The notes beneath the pieces are model-generated. The model saw only the letters and a program-made list of their open reading frames with translations. It had not been told where the DNA came from and did no database searches. A DNA stretch of 34,612 bases from an uncultured Ruminococcus sp. (GTDB lineage Bacteria > Bacillota > Clostridia > Oscillospirales > Ruminococcaceae). A program made the position numbers and the translations under genes. The DNA is taken from NCBI RefSeq assembly GCF_902762735.1, contig NZ_CACWPP010000001.1, positions 1-34,612 of the forward strand, given 5' to 3'. Numbering within the stretch: the first letter of the stretch is position 1; each line of letters begins with the position of its first letter. Below, one piece after another: positions 14,997 through 23,209 of the stretch.

Positions 14997-16019
14997 CTAT
15001 TCGCCTGTGATACCTGTTCTGTCGATACTCTCGACGAAGTGTCTCTGGAGAACGAAGTACAGTATCATCAGCGGCAGTATACTCAGCAGAGTACCTGCCA
15101 TATTTATCGACTCATTAAGATCAGTTGCCGCGTTGGTGGCTGTCTGCTGGTAGCTCGAATAGTTATCGGAGAAGTTATCCAGCTGTATCACCAGCGTTGT
15201 CCAGTTTGAATCGCCGTAGATGCCGTGTACGTACAGTTCTGTCAGATAAGACTCGTTCCAGTACCACACGAAAGAGAACAGCGCCACTGTTATGAATGCG
15301 GGTGCTGCGCTGGGCAGTGCCACTTTGTAGAATGATTTGAAGTATCCCGCGCCGTCAATTCTCGAAGCCTCTATCAGCACTTTCGGTATCTGGCGGAAGA
15401 ACTGCCGGAATATCAGTATGAATATCGGTGCATTGAAGCCCTGACCGAACAGTGCGGGCAGTACGAACGCCCATATGGTGTTCTGTATGCCGAGATTTGA
15501 GTAAAGCACGTAGGTCGGTATCATAGTTATCTGGCTGGGCAGAACAAAGCTCAGTATAATGATGCCCATGACTATCTTTTTTCCCGGGAAATCAAATCTT
15601 GCAAGACCGTAGCCGATCACAGAACAGGACAGCAGATTGCAGATAGTCGGCACACCTGCCAGCACCACGCTCTGCCACAGTGCCCGCCAGAAATCCATGC
15701 TGGCGGCAGCCTGCCTGAAATTTTCGAGGTTGAAGGAACTTGGCAGCCATTTGATGGAAGAGTCGAGCAGGTCATCAAGGGTCATCAGACTGCTTGAGAT
15801 CATGTGGAGTATTGGGTACAGATAGATAAACCCGATACAGATCAGCAGTGCGTAGACCGAAAACTGTTTCAGAAATCCCTCGCGGTCCTTAGTGCCCATC
15901 ATAATGCGGCGTACCTTGTCTTTGGTAATGCGCTGAGAGAGGGGCTTAGTAGTCGCTTCGGCTTGTGGTATGTGTTGTGATCTTTCCTTTCGCTCTTTGC
16001 TTTTCGATCCTCTTGGCAT
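14997..16019 (-). CDS. Carbohydrate ABC transporter permease, MalG-type (second pair)
   Basis: A 340-residue inner-membrane permease with a charged N-terminal extension of about 48 residues, longer than usual, then about six membrane helices starting at YALLICIGFIYLYPILHM. The EAA loop EASRIDGAGYFKSFYKVALP docks the ATPase. CUT1-type, partner of the following overlapping permease. The start at ATG 16019 has AAAGGAGG 10 bases upstream, giving a 74-base overlap with the previous gene. ATG codons within the overlap-free part (MMGTKD) would give a more typical length but lack such a ribosome site. The C-terminus ends in RTGITGE. Confidence 0.92.
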   Translation of the reverse strand: MPRGSKSKERKERSQHIPQAEATTKPLSQRITKDKVRRIMMGTKDREGFLKQFSVYALLICIGFIYLYPILHMISSSLMTLDDLLDSSIKWLPSSFNLENFRQAAASMDFWRALWQSVVLAGVPTICNLLSCSVIGYGLARFDFPGKKIVMGIIILSFVLPSQITMIPTYVLYSNLGIQNTIWAFVLPALFGQGFNAPIFILIFRQFFRQIPKVLIEASRIDGAGYFKSFYKVALPSAAPAFITVALFSFVWYWNESYLTELYVHGIYGDSNWTTLVIQLDNFSDNYSSYQQTATNAATDLNESINMAGTLLSILPLMILYFVLQRHFVESIDRTGITGE

Positions 16020-17034
16020 TTCGGCTGTTCCTCCTTTCTATCCTCTTTAAGTTTCTCGCCTCTTTCTTCTTCAGCTTCTTGCTGCGCTTTACCTGCTTTT
16101 CGTACTGATCTTTTCTCGTCGTCAGCAGCAGTGTGAAAAGTCCCACCAGAAGCAGTACCACCACCGAGTACAGCCAAGCCATCGCAGATGCGTAGCCGTA
16201 GCCTTTCTCTTTTGTGCCTGAGAACATCGAATTCTGTATCAGCACTATTATGGGGTTCTGACTGTTTGAAGAGATGAAAACGATGGTATAGATGGTATTG
16301 AGCAGTATCATCGACTTCAGGTTCGGCAAAGTTATCTTCCAGAAGCATTCCCAGCCCGAACCGCCGTCTATCTTTGCAGCCTCGTACATCGACTTGTCTA
16401 TCTTTTGCAGACCCGACAGGAAAATGAGTATCTGCACGCCCGAATACCAGAGGGTCGTTATCATGTTGCTGAAAACATCCGAGATAGGCTTTGCCAGCAT
16501 CGAAGGCAGGACCGAACCTATCGCCGCAGTCAGCGACTGGACATCTATCGCAGAGATACTGCCTGCGCCCTCAGCCGTCAGCATTTTAAGTATAGGGCCG
16601 CTGACGATTATGACGGGCAGGAAGAATATCAGCCGGAAGAAGCCCTTGCCCTTTATCCGCATGTTCAGCATCATCGCTATCAGCAGTGCGAACACCACTA
16701 TGATAGGCGTTGAAAGTATGGTCGAAGTCAGATAATCGACCAGCTGTACAAGGAAATCGGGGTCTTGTATGAGTATCTGTGTGAAGTTTCCCTTACCGAC
16801 AAACGTGAACACTCTGCCGAGCGGAGTTATACGGATATTGTTCAGTGCATACCAGAATGAACTTATCAGCGGATATGCAAGAAATACGCCCGCACCGATA
16901 AACCAGGGTATCATAAACAAATATCCCATGCGGGCATATCGTTTTTCGAGCTTGCCCGATCTGAGATGTTTCATGCGCTCTTTCAGCGCTTTCTTTTCTT
17001 TTCGGGTCAGTTTAGTCGTTTCTGCCATGTTCAC
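15946..17034 (-). CDS. Sugar ABC transporter permease, MalF-type (second pair), with basic tail
   Basis: A 362-residue CUT1 permease with about six membrane helices (first at LFMIPWFIGAGVFLAYPLI) and EAA loop EAAKIDGGSGWECFWKITLP. After the last helix (ending LFTLLLTT) there is an unusual cytoplasmic tail of about 55 residues that is extremely Lys/Arg-rich (for example KRSKKLKKKEARNLKRIERR). The tail's coding sequence overlaps the next gene by 74 bases. The start is GTG 17034, overlapping the previous TGA as GTGA, or ATG 17028, both with GAGGAAA upstream. The tail might bind phospholipid head groups, RNA or the neighbouring Yip1-like protein's cytoplasmic face; this is speculation. Confidence 0.92.
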   Translation of the reverse strand: MNMAETTKLTRKEKKALKERMKHLRSGKLEKRYARMGYLFMIPWFIGAGVFLAYPLISSFWYALNNIRITPLGRVFTFVGKGNFTQILIQDPDFLVQLVDYLTSTILSTPIIVVFALLIAMMLNMRIKGKGFFRLIFFLPVIIVSGPILKMLTAEGAGSISAIDVQSLTAAIGSVLPSMLAKPISDVFSNMITTLWYSGVQILIFLSGLQKIDKSMYEAAKIDGGSGWECFWKITLPNLKSMILLNTIYTIVFISSNSQNPIIVLIQNSMFSGTKEKGYGYASAMAWLYSVVVLLLVGLFTLLLTTRKDQYEKQVKRSKKLKKKEARNLKRIERRNSRNAKRIEKQRAKGKITTHTTSRSDY

Positions 17035-19292
17035 TCACTTTCCTCGTAGGACAGCGCCTGCACCGTCAGTCCGTCGGCGCTGAGCTTCGACTCGGTGTAA
17101 TTTACATATATCTTGACACCGTTATCGTAGGTCACTTTAACAAGTCCGTTATCAAGTATCTCGTGATCGGTGATGCAGGCATCTCCTGTTTTCTGAGCCA
17201 GCGCTCTCAGTGCCGCATCATATTCCGCGATCGTTTCGCGGTAGCCCGAATATTCCAGCGAATAGAGATCGTTGGAATTGGTGTAGAACAGCTTTGAGGG
17301 ATCCTCAGCTGTAACATAGAACGAAGGATATACGCCCGACTCCACCATTTTAAGGAAGTTCTCGGTCTTGTTAGCCTCGAAGTTCACATACTCCGAATAG
17401 GTGGGGACGATGCCTTTGAGCACCATAGACAAGAACGGTATCTCCTCATCGAGGTAAAGGTAATCGGAAGAACTCAGCGGCATATCAAGGAAAGCGTCCG
17501 CGCTGTTCCAGAGATATGCGTTGGGCTTTTCAGCCAGCAGCGAGCAGTTCTCATCTGCCATGCTTATCGCATCGCTGTAAATATCCATCGTATCGGTGCG
17601 CGAATAATAATTGCCTTTGAAGCTGTATGAGAACAGCGTATCTGTTATGCCTGCCACCGCTATATTTCCGATCTCGTCATCGTTCATATCATCGGTCAGT
17701 CTGTCAAGATCGGTACTGCTCCTGCCAGGCATCAGGTAGTAGAACAGGTCATAGACCTCGCCGTTCACCTCATTTTTAAAAGTCCTCTTGTTGACCATCT
17801 TCATCACGTTGTAGGTGGTGCTGTTGGTATCGGCATTTACAGACAGCGCATCATCATAAAGATATATGCTGTTGCCGTTCGCCGCCTGATCCTTTATCAG
17901 ACTTTTCAGTGCGCCGTCGCCGCCTATATGACTGTCGGCATTGTAAGAGGTTATGGGCACATTGTAAAGACCGCCCTTCTGCCAGCCCTTGTATACCGAA
18001 AGTATACTGCCCACGCCGTCAGCATTCAGCTCTTTGAGAATGCTCTCCGCCTGATCGGTGTCAGTCATGGTGACGGCTTTTGTGCCCATCAGGAACTCCT
18101 CACGCTCAGTGCCGAGAAAATCGACCCTTGTGTTATAGCTGAGATCGCGCTTGCTTATCCTGCCGCTGTCCAGCAGATAGTTCCTGTAAGCATTAGCCAT
18201 GCCCGAATAGTCTGCGTCTTTGCCAGAAAGCAGGCAGTATCTCACCGAAAGGTCTGAATGCAGCCTGTCCGCTTCGACTGCGGGCACAGTACCCGAATTA
18301 GACTGATTGAGCGGCTGAGTGAAAACATCTCTCAGCAAAAATTTAGCGAAGCATCTGTTGTAGTTTATCATTACGCCGTTGGGCACTACTTCGATACTGC
18401 ATCTTTCATCGCCCGACTCAACTATGCCGAGATAAGCCAGTTCATCTTTAAGGTGTGCCATACCGAAAACAGGTGCAAGCACGCTGTTCGATGCGGTGAC
18501 TGTCTCATACTCTTCCCAAAGTGTCGAGGAAGCTGTGCGGTTGGTCATGCCGTCGTCGATGCCGTAGATAAGTCCCGAAAAGCCTGTGGCATATCTGCCC
18601 TCTTTGTCATCGAGGCAGATAAGTGCGCCGTTTCCGTCAGGTACCAGCATGTAGCCTTCCTGTTCATCGAGATAAGTACTGCCCATCATCGGGAAGAGGC
18701 TGACTGTACTGATATAAGTTCCTTTTTTGTTCTCTTTTATGGACTCATCGGGAACTCTTACCACCAGTTCATCGCCGTCGAGTTTTACCTCAACGCCTAT
18801 CTCGAAATTATAATTGCCGTTAAACTTTATCTCGGCGTAGATGCCGTTGTCTATGCTGTGTGTGGTTATGGTGTTAGGGACAGTCAGCATATCCACCTGA
18901 TAGGTGTTGACTGTTCCGATGACAGCACTCAGCACGATGCCGCTTTTCATGTAGCCTGTCCATGCTTCATTGTTCTTGCCATCGTCCTTGTCATCACTGA
19001 CCACCGACTCGATGACCTTGCCCGTATTCTTGTTTTCAAGCCTTATGGCGAACTGCGGCTCGCAGTAGTAGAGTTTGTAAGTGTCGCTCTCAGCTATCTG
19101 CACATAATCTTCTTTGGCGTTTACTGCCGCACCGAGAGTCGGTATGGCGCTTGTGTGCTGATGTGTGCCTTTAAGCACATCTTTTCCCGAACCGCCCGAC
19201 AGGAGTACAGCGACCAGCACCACAGCTATCACAAGAATGACCGCGCCCGCTATGATGAACGGCAGTGCTCTTTTCAGCTTTTTAGTTGCCAA
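17031..19292 (-). CDS. DUF5696-type membrane-anchored extracellular protein
   Basis: A protein of about 753 residues: a short basic N-terminus, one membrane helix (about residues 10-33, FIIAGAVILVIAVVLVAVLL), then about 715 residues outside. The body shows phrases I associate with DUF5696 (FPMMGSTYLDEQEGYMLVPDGNGALI) and alternating strand/helix blocks in the second half that could be a barrel (LNADGVGSILSVYKGW, GNSIYLYDDALSV). No assigned function. I prefer TTG 19292 (TGAGGGGG upstream, overlapping the previous stop by 11 bases). An earlier TTG at 19334 has no ribosome site. Set between an NHL/Yip1 protein and two permeases in one operon, it probably acts in sugar capture or processing at the membrane (inference). 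Confidence 0.85.
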   Translation of the reverse strand: MATKKLKRALPFIIAGAVILVIAVVLVAVLLSGGSGKDVLKGTHQHTSAIPTLGAAVNAKEDYVQIAESDTYKLYYCEPQFAIRLENKNTGKVIESVVSDDKDDGKNNEAWTGYMKSGIVLSAVIGTVNTYQVDMLTVPNTITTHSIDNGIYAEIKFNGNYNFEIGVEVKLDGDELVVRVPDESIKENKKGTYISTVSLFPMMGSTYLDEQEGYMLVPDGNGALICLDDKEGRYATGFSGLIYGIDDGMTNRTASSTLWEEYETVTASNSVLAPVFGMAHLKDELAYLGIVESGDERCSIEVVPNGVMINYNRCFAKFLLRDVFTQPLNQSNSGTVPAVEADRLHSDLSVRYCLLSGKDADYSGMANAYRNYLLDSGRISKRDLSYNTRVDFLGTEREEFLMGTKAVTMTDTDQAESILKELNADGVGSILSVYKGWQKGGLYNVPITSYNADSHIGGDGALKSLIKDQAANGNSIYLYDDALSVNADTNSTTYNVMKMVNKRTFKNEVNGEVYDLFYYLMPGRSSTDLDRLTDDMNDDEIGNIAVAGITDTLFSYSFKGNYYSRTDTMDIYSDAISMADENCSLLAEKPNAYLWNSADAFLDMPLSSSDYLYLDEEIPFLSMVLKGIVPTYSEYVNFEANKTENFLKMVESGVYPSFYVTAEDPSKLFYTNSNDLYSLEYSGYRETIAEYDAALRALAQKTGDACITDHEILDNGLVKVTYDNGVKIYVNYTESKLSADGLTVQALSYEESE

Positions 19293-21330
19293 GTCTGTAT
19301 ACCCCCTCACCGAAGAGTGCGTAGATGAACTCAAATACCTGAGCCCACAAAACGTAGATCATGAATATCAGCAGTGCCAGTATCAGCGCCGCGAATGCTG
19401 TCAGGAAGATTACCTTGAAAGTCTGCCCCATCGTGAAGTTATTGACCTCTTTAAGACCGATGACTGCTATCACAGCTATCCAGCCGTAGGTCAGTATGCT
19501 GACCATAGTGGTCAGGAATATCTCATTATTTGTCAGCACATGTGACAGTATATAGACTATGGGCATGAACACTATGTAAGGCATAAGGCTGTAACAGAAG
19601 AATGTGTATATCTTCTTGACAGTGCCCTCGCCCTCGTTTATGGTGCATACCAGATAGGTGCAGGCAGTCAGTGCGATGATACCGATGATGATAGTGCCTA
19701 TATCGCTCATTATCTCGTATCTGCCTTCCATGACTGTCTTTGCGAGGAAGCCGCAGGTGTACTTGCCTATAACGAATTCAGCTATGAATATCACAAGCAG
19801 GAATGTGGAAGCCGCCCAGTTGTCACGCCCCTCAGCGGCGATGCCGTAAGCACCGTCAGAGGGCTTCTTCATAAAGTAGCCCGCATACGCCACATCTGAA
19901 ACGAAACTCTTTTTCCTGAACTTCTTTAACGCCTTTTTCTGTTTTTTGAATATCTGTTTTTTGCCGTCCAGCGTTTTCAGCACCCTGACAGCTATGACCA
20001 GCAGTACTATGACCAGTATCAGCGTCATTACATTGTTTTTCAGCCAGACGTTCCTTATCTCCCAGAAAGCGTCGGAATAGCCCGAATAGTCCTTAGCGAG
20101 CCTTGCATAGCGGAGTGCTTCCTTGTAGTTCTCCTCCCGAAAAAGGCATCTGCCCATCGCTTTGTTGGCGTAGTCGAACATCGAGTTCATTTTGAGTATC
20201 TTTGTCAGCGGTTCTTTCGCATCTGTATATCTGCCCTTTGAGTAGAGGTACAGTGCGCTGTGGAGCAGATCGGTGAACTCTGTCGGTTCATAGACCTGCA
20301 CCTGTGCCTTGTCTGAGTCGAGAACGAAGATCCTGTCCTCAGAGTCTATGGCGATACCGCTGACCATCGTTGACAGCCCCACGCGCTGTGTGCCGTCATC
20401 AGGTCCGCCGAACACGAAAAGCATCTCGCCCTCATTGTTGTACTCGAAGATATAGCCCTGCTGGTCAGCCACATACACGTTATCGTGGTTGCCTGCCGCC
20501 ACAGCCGACGGAGTATCGGCGTATGTCCTGTCGTGATTGCTTATCATGTTTGTGCCTGCGATATTCAGGCGCTTGAGGGTATCTGTTTCGTTGCCGCGTG
20601 TGACAGTGAATATCAGACCCTTTTCATCTATCGCCAGATTTGTAGGCGTTGCGGGGATATTGCTGACCATCTTTGCACGCTGCTCATCGGTCAGGATAGC
20701 CCTGTAAATTACAGTTTTAAGATCAGTCGCCGCATAGTTCGTACCGAAATAACCGAGAAATGTGCCGCCGTCGGTGGGCGAGATCTCAACTATGCCGTTG
20801 GTGTTCGACTCGCACACCACGAACATTATGCCCGCGTCGTTAACAACTATCTTTATGGGCAGAAAGGAAACTTCGTCGCCGTAAAGAGGGCTTTTCGGCT
20901 TGCCGTACTCGTTTATAAGAGCGCCGTCACTGCCGAAGATGAATATCTTGCCCGCATCACGGTCAGCCACATAAACATCGCCGTTTTCTGTGACATACAC
21001 TCCGCGCGGATCTTTAAGTGTACCCTGTCCGATGACTTTCACCAGTCCACCATCGGGTGTGCCTACGACTATCCTGGCGTTGCCCGAGTCGGCTATGTAG
21101 ATAAGCCCGTCCTCTGACAGGCATATGTCGCTCGGTTCTGCCAGCGCTTCGTCATCGAACTTTGTGATGGTGGCATAAGCGAGGTAAGCCGACTGTGTCT
21201 GCCTTATCTGACCGTAGCCGTCGATGGTGTAGGTCACATATGGGGTGTCTGCGAGGGCTGTGACAGGCAGCATCATTATACAGATGACTGCAAGCACCAG
21301 CGCCGACGCAAGGCGTTTCAGCTTTTGCAT
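19282..21330 (-). CDS. NHL-repeat / TPR / Yip1-like multi-domain membrane protein
   Basis: A 682-residue three-part protein. Residues 1-27 are a Sec signal or signal anchor (ALVLAVICIMMLPVTALA). Residues 40-350 are NHL propeller repeats (DGLIYIADSGNARIVV, NGDVYVADRDAGKIFIF, DNVYVADQQGYIFEYN, DRIFVLDSDKAQVQVY). Residues 355-425 are TPR-like helices (ALYLYSKGRYTDAKEPLTKIL). Residues 434-450 are a membrane helix, followed by a very basic cytoplasmic stretch (458-475) and a Yip1-like bundle of about five helices (505-675). The propeller and TPR would be outside, the basic loop inside. It lies between permease genes of two importers. No enzyme motif is visible; a scaffold or sensor that ties surface proteins to the transporters is inference. 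Confidence 0.88.
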   Translation of the reverse strand: MQKLKRLASALVLAVICIMMLPVTALADTPYVTYTIDGYGQIRQTQSAYLAYATITKFDDEALAEPSDICLSEDGLIYIADSGNARIVVGTPDGGLVKVIGQGTLKDPRGVYVTENGDVYVADRDAGKIFIFGSDGALINEYGKPKSPLYGDEVSFLPIKIVVNDAGIMFVVCESNTNGIVEISPTDGGTFLGYFGTNYAATDLKTVIYRAILTDEQRAKMVSNIPATPTNLAIDEKGLIFTVTRGNETDTLKRLNIAGTNMISNHDRTYADTPSAVAAGNHDNVYVADQQGYIFEYNNEGEMLFVFGGPDDGTQRVGLSTMVSGIAIDSEDRIFVLDSDKAQVQVYEPTEFTDLLHSALYLYSKGRYTDAKEPLTKILKMNSMFDYANKAMGRCLFREENYKEALRYARLAKDYSGYSDAFWEIRNVWLKNNVMTLILVIVLLVIAVRVLKTLDGKKQIFKKQKKALKKFRKKSFVSDVAYAGYFMKKPSDGAYGIAAEGRDNWAASTFLLVIFIAEFVIGKYTCGFLAKTVMEGRYEIMSDIGTIIIGIIALTACTYLVCTINEGEGTVKKIYTFFCYSLMPYIVFMPIVYILSHVLTNNEIFLTTMVSILTYGWIAVIAVIGLKEVNNFTMGQTFKVIFLTAFAALILALLIFMIYVLWAQVFEFIYALFGEGVYRLGN

Positions 21331-21346
21331 ATTCCCGATGCCCCCC

Positions 21347-22213
21347 TTACTTGATGCCTGAACTTGCCATCGTGTTCATTACCTTATTCTGTAAGATTAT
21401 AAAGAGTATCAGGTTCGGCAAGAACATTATCAGCGAGGCTGCGGCAGACATGCCCTGACCTGCGACTGTATTGTTCACATTGACAAGGGTGTTCATGTAG
21501 AATGTCAGCGTTTTCATGCTGTCATCGCTGAAGAAGTAGCTGGAAGTTTCCATGTTAGTCCACACCTGCTGGAATACCAGTATGGATGCTGTCGCAACTG
21601 CGGGTCTTATCATAGGCATGATGACTTTCAGGTAAACATCGAGGTCGGTCGCACCGTCCATGTAAGCCGCCTCAAGCAGTGAATCTGGCACCTGCTCAAC
21701 GAACTGCTTTACCAGAAACAGTGCCACAGGCATCGCCACCAGCGGCAGAACGTGTGCCAGCAGGTTATCTATCAGCCCCAGCTGACAGATAACGAGGTAT
21801 CTCGGTATCAGCACTGCGGTGCTGACGAACATGATAGCTATCTGGTTTATACGGGTCAGCATATTGCGTCCCTTGAACTTTATCTTTGCCAGCGCGAATG
21901 CCGACATCGTGGTAAGCAGCAGTGCCATGCCCACTGTTAAAAGTGTTACCACTATGCTGTTGAACAGGTAGCGGCTCAGCGGTATGCCGCCTGAATTTGA
22001 GAAGCGGATCAGCTTGGTGAAATTTTCAAGCGTTGCTCTTCTCACGAAAAATGTTGGCGGGAACGCGAACAGCTCTTCCATCGGCTTAAAAGCGTGGTTG
22101 ATGATAAAAACTATCGGCATGCCCATGAATATGACCAGCGGAAGTATCAGAAGAATTATCTTTAGCTGACCTATCTCAAATTTCTTGGGATTTATCTTTC
22201 TGCCCTTATTCAT
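21347..22213 (-). CDS. Carbohydrate ABC transporter permease, MalG-type (first pair)
   Basis: A 288-residue permease of standard length with about six membrane helices (first at [20 protein letters not shown]) and EAA loop [23 protein letters not shown]1 family. The start ATG overlaps the upstream permease stop by 8 bases (ATGAATAA) and has a GAGGAAG run upstream, so the pair is translationally coupled. It most likely forms a heterodimer with the preceding permease and takes substrate from the large CBM-SBP fusion protein. Confidence 0.94.
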   Translation of the reverse strand: MNKGRKINPKKFEIGQLKIILLILPLVIFMGMPIVFIINHAFKPMEELFAFPPTFFVRRATLENFTKLIRFSNSGGIPLSRYLFNSIVVTLLTVGMALLLTTMSAFALAKIKFKGRNMLTRINQIAIMFVSTAVLIPRYLVICQLGLIDNLLAHVLPLVAMPVALFLVKQFVEQVPDSLLEAAYMDGATDLDVYLKVIMPMIRPAVATASILVFQQVWTNMETSSYFFSDDSMKTLTFYMNTLVNVNNTVAGQGMSAAASLIMFLPNLILFIILQNKVMNTMASSGIK

Positions 22214-23195
22214 CTTCCTCTTCCACTCCTTTCTTGCCGTAGGGGTCTTTGTCGGTGAGCAGCATATCAGCTCCCTTGCTGAAGAACTGCACTATAAGCA
22301 GCAGCACAACAGATATAGCCGCCGCATAACCCATCTCGTAACGCAGGAAACCGTAGTCCTCGATGTGGTTGACAAGCAGCTGTGAGGCGTATCCCGGTGA
22401 GGGGTTGCCCACCAGCATCGAAGTTATCATACCGTTCTGGAAAGCGCCTACTATCGCCATAACTGCGGCGAAGAGCATCTGCGGCTTCATCTGGGGTATG
22501 GTGATATAGATCATCTCCTGAAAACGGTTTGAAACGCCGTCGATAGATGCCGCCTCGTAAAGCGAAGCATCTGTGTTGAGTATACCTGCTATCATGCTGA
22601 GGAAGCCGATACCCATTGACGACCACAGACCGATAATAATAACTATCGGCAGCAGGAAGCGGGTGTCTGTCAGCCAGATGACAGGTTCGGTTATAACGCC
22701 CAGTTCCATCAGCCAGCTGTTGAGAAGCCCCGACTGGTCGCCCGAGAAGATGACCTTCCACAGAACCGTCATAGCAACGCCCGTTGTCATACTGGGCGAA
22801 TAGAGTATCAGCGCAAAGACAGTCCTGACGGGCTTTGTCAGGTTGCACAGCGCCCACGCCAGCAGGAAGGACAGCACATAGCCGCCTATACCTACGACCA
22901 CCGCATATATTATCGTGTTGGGCAGCACATACTTCATAAATTCCGCATCATTCGTGAGTATGGTTATGTAATTTAGGAAACCCACGAATTTCGGGAACTG
23001 TATGGCATTGAAGTTAGTGAAGGACAAGATGACCGCAAGGATAACAGGGATCAGTATGAAGATCGAAAAGATCAGCGCATAAGGTCCGATGAACAGCCAG
23101 CCATGCCAGTTGTTTTCGCGGCGGGAGATCTTGTTCCGCTTCCTTCGTGTTTTTATCTTATTTGTTTCTTCTGTTTTATTAGCTTGTAATGCCAT
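22206..23195 (-). CDS. Sugar ABC transporter permease, MalF-type (first pair)
   Basis: A 329-residue permease with a basic N-terminal tail ([10 protein letters not shown]), about six membrane helices (first at [20 protein letters not shown]) and EAA loop [21 protein letters not shown]. It starts 14 bases after the large SBP gene with an AGGTGA site, so it is cotranscribed with it. Its acidic C-terminus (GVEEEDE) is in clear contrast to the basic tail of its counterpart in the second pair. Confidence 0.94.
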   Translation of the reverse strand: MALQANKTEETNKIKTRRKRNKISRRENNWHGWLFIGPYALIFSIFILIPVILAVILSFTNFNAIQFPKFVGFLNYITILTNDAEFMKYVLPNTIIYAVVVGIGGYVLSFLLAWALCNLTKPVRTVFALILYSPSMTTGVAMTVLWKVIFSGDQSGLLNSWLMELGVITEPVIWLTDTRFLLPIVIIIGLWSSMGIGFLSMIAGILNTDASLYEAASIDGVSNRFQEMIYITIPQMKPQMLFAAVMAIVGAFQNGMITSMLVGNPSPGYASQLLVNHIEDYGFLRYEMGYAAAISVVLLLIVQFFSKGADMLLTDKDPYGKKGVEEEDE

Positions 23196-23209
23196 TGATT
23201 TTCACCTGA

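Noticed and set aside
18258-19328. Plus-strand frame of 356 codons opposite the DUF5696 gene
   Set aside because: No ribosome site, His/Cys-rich composition typical of an antisense translation, and the minus frame is coherent with the operon.
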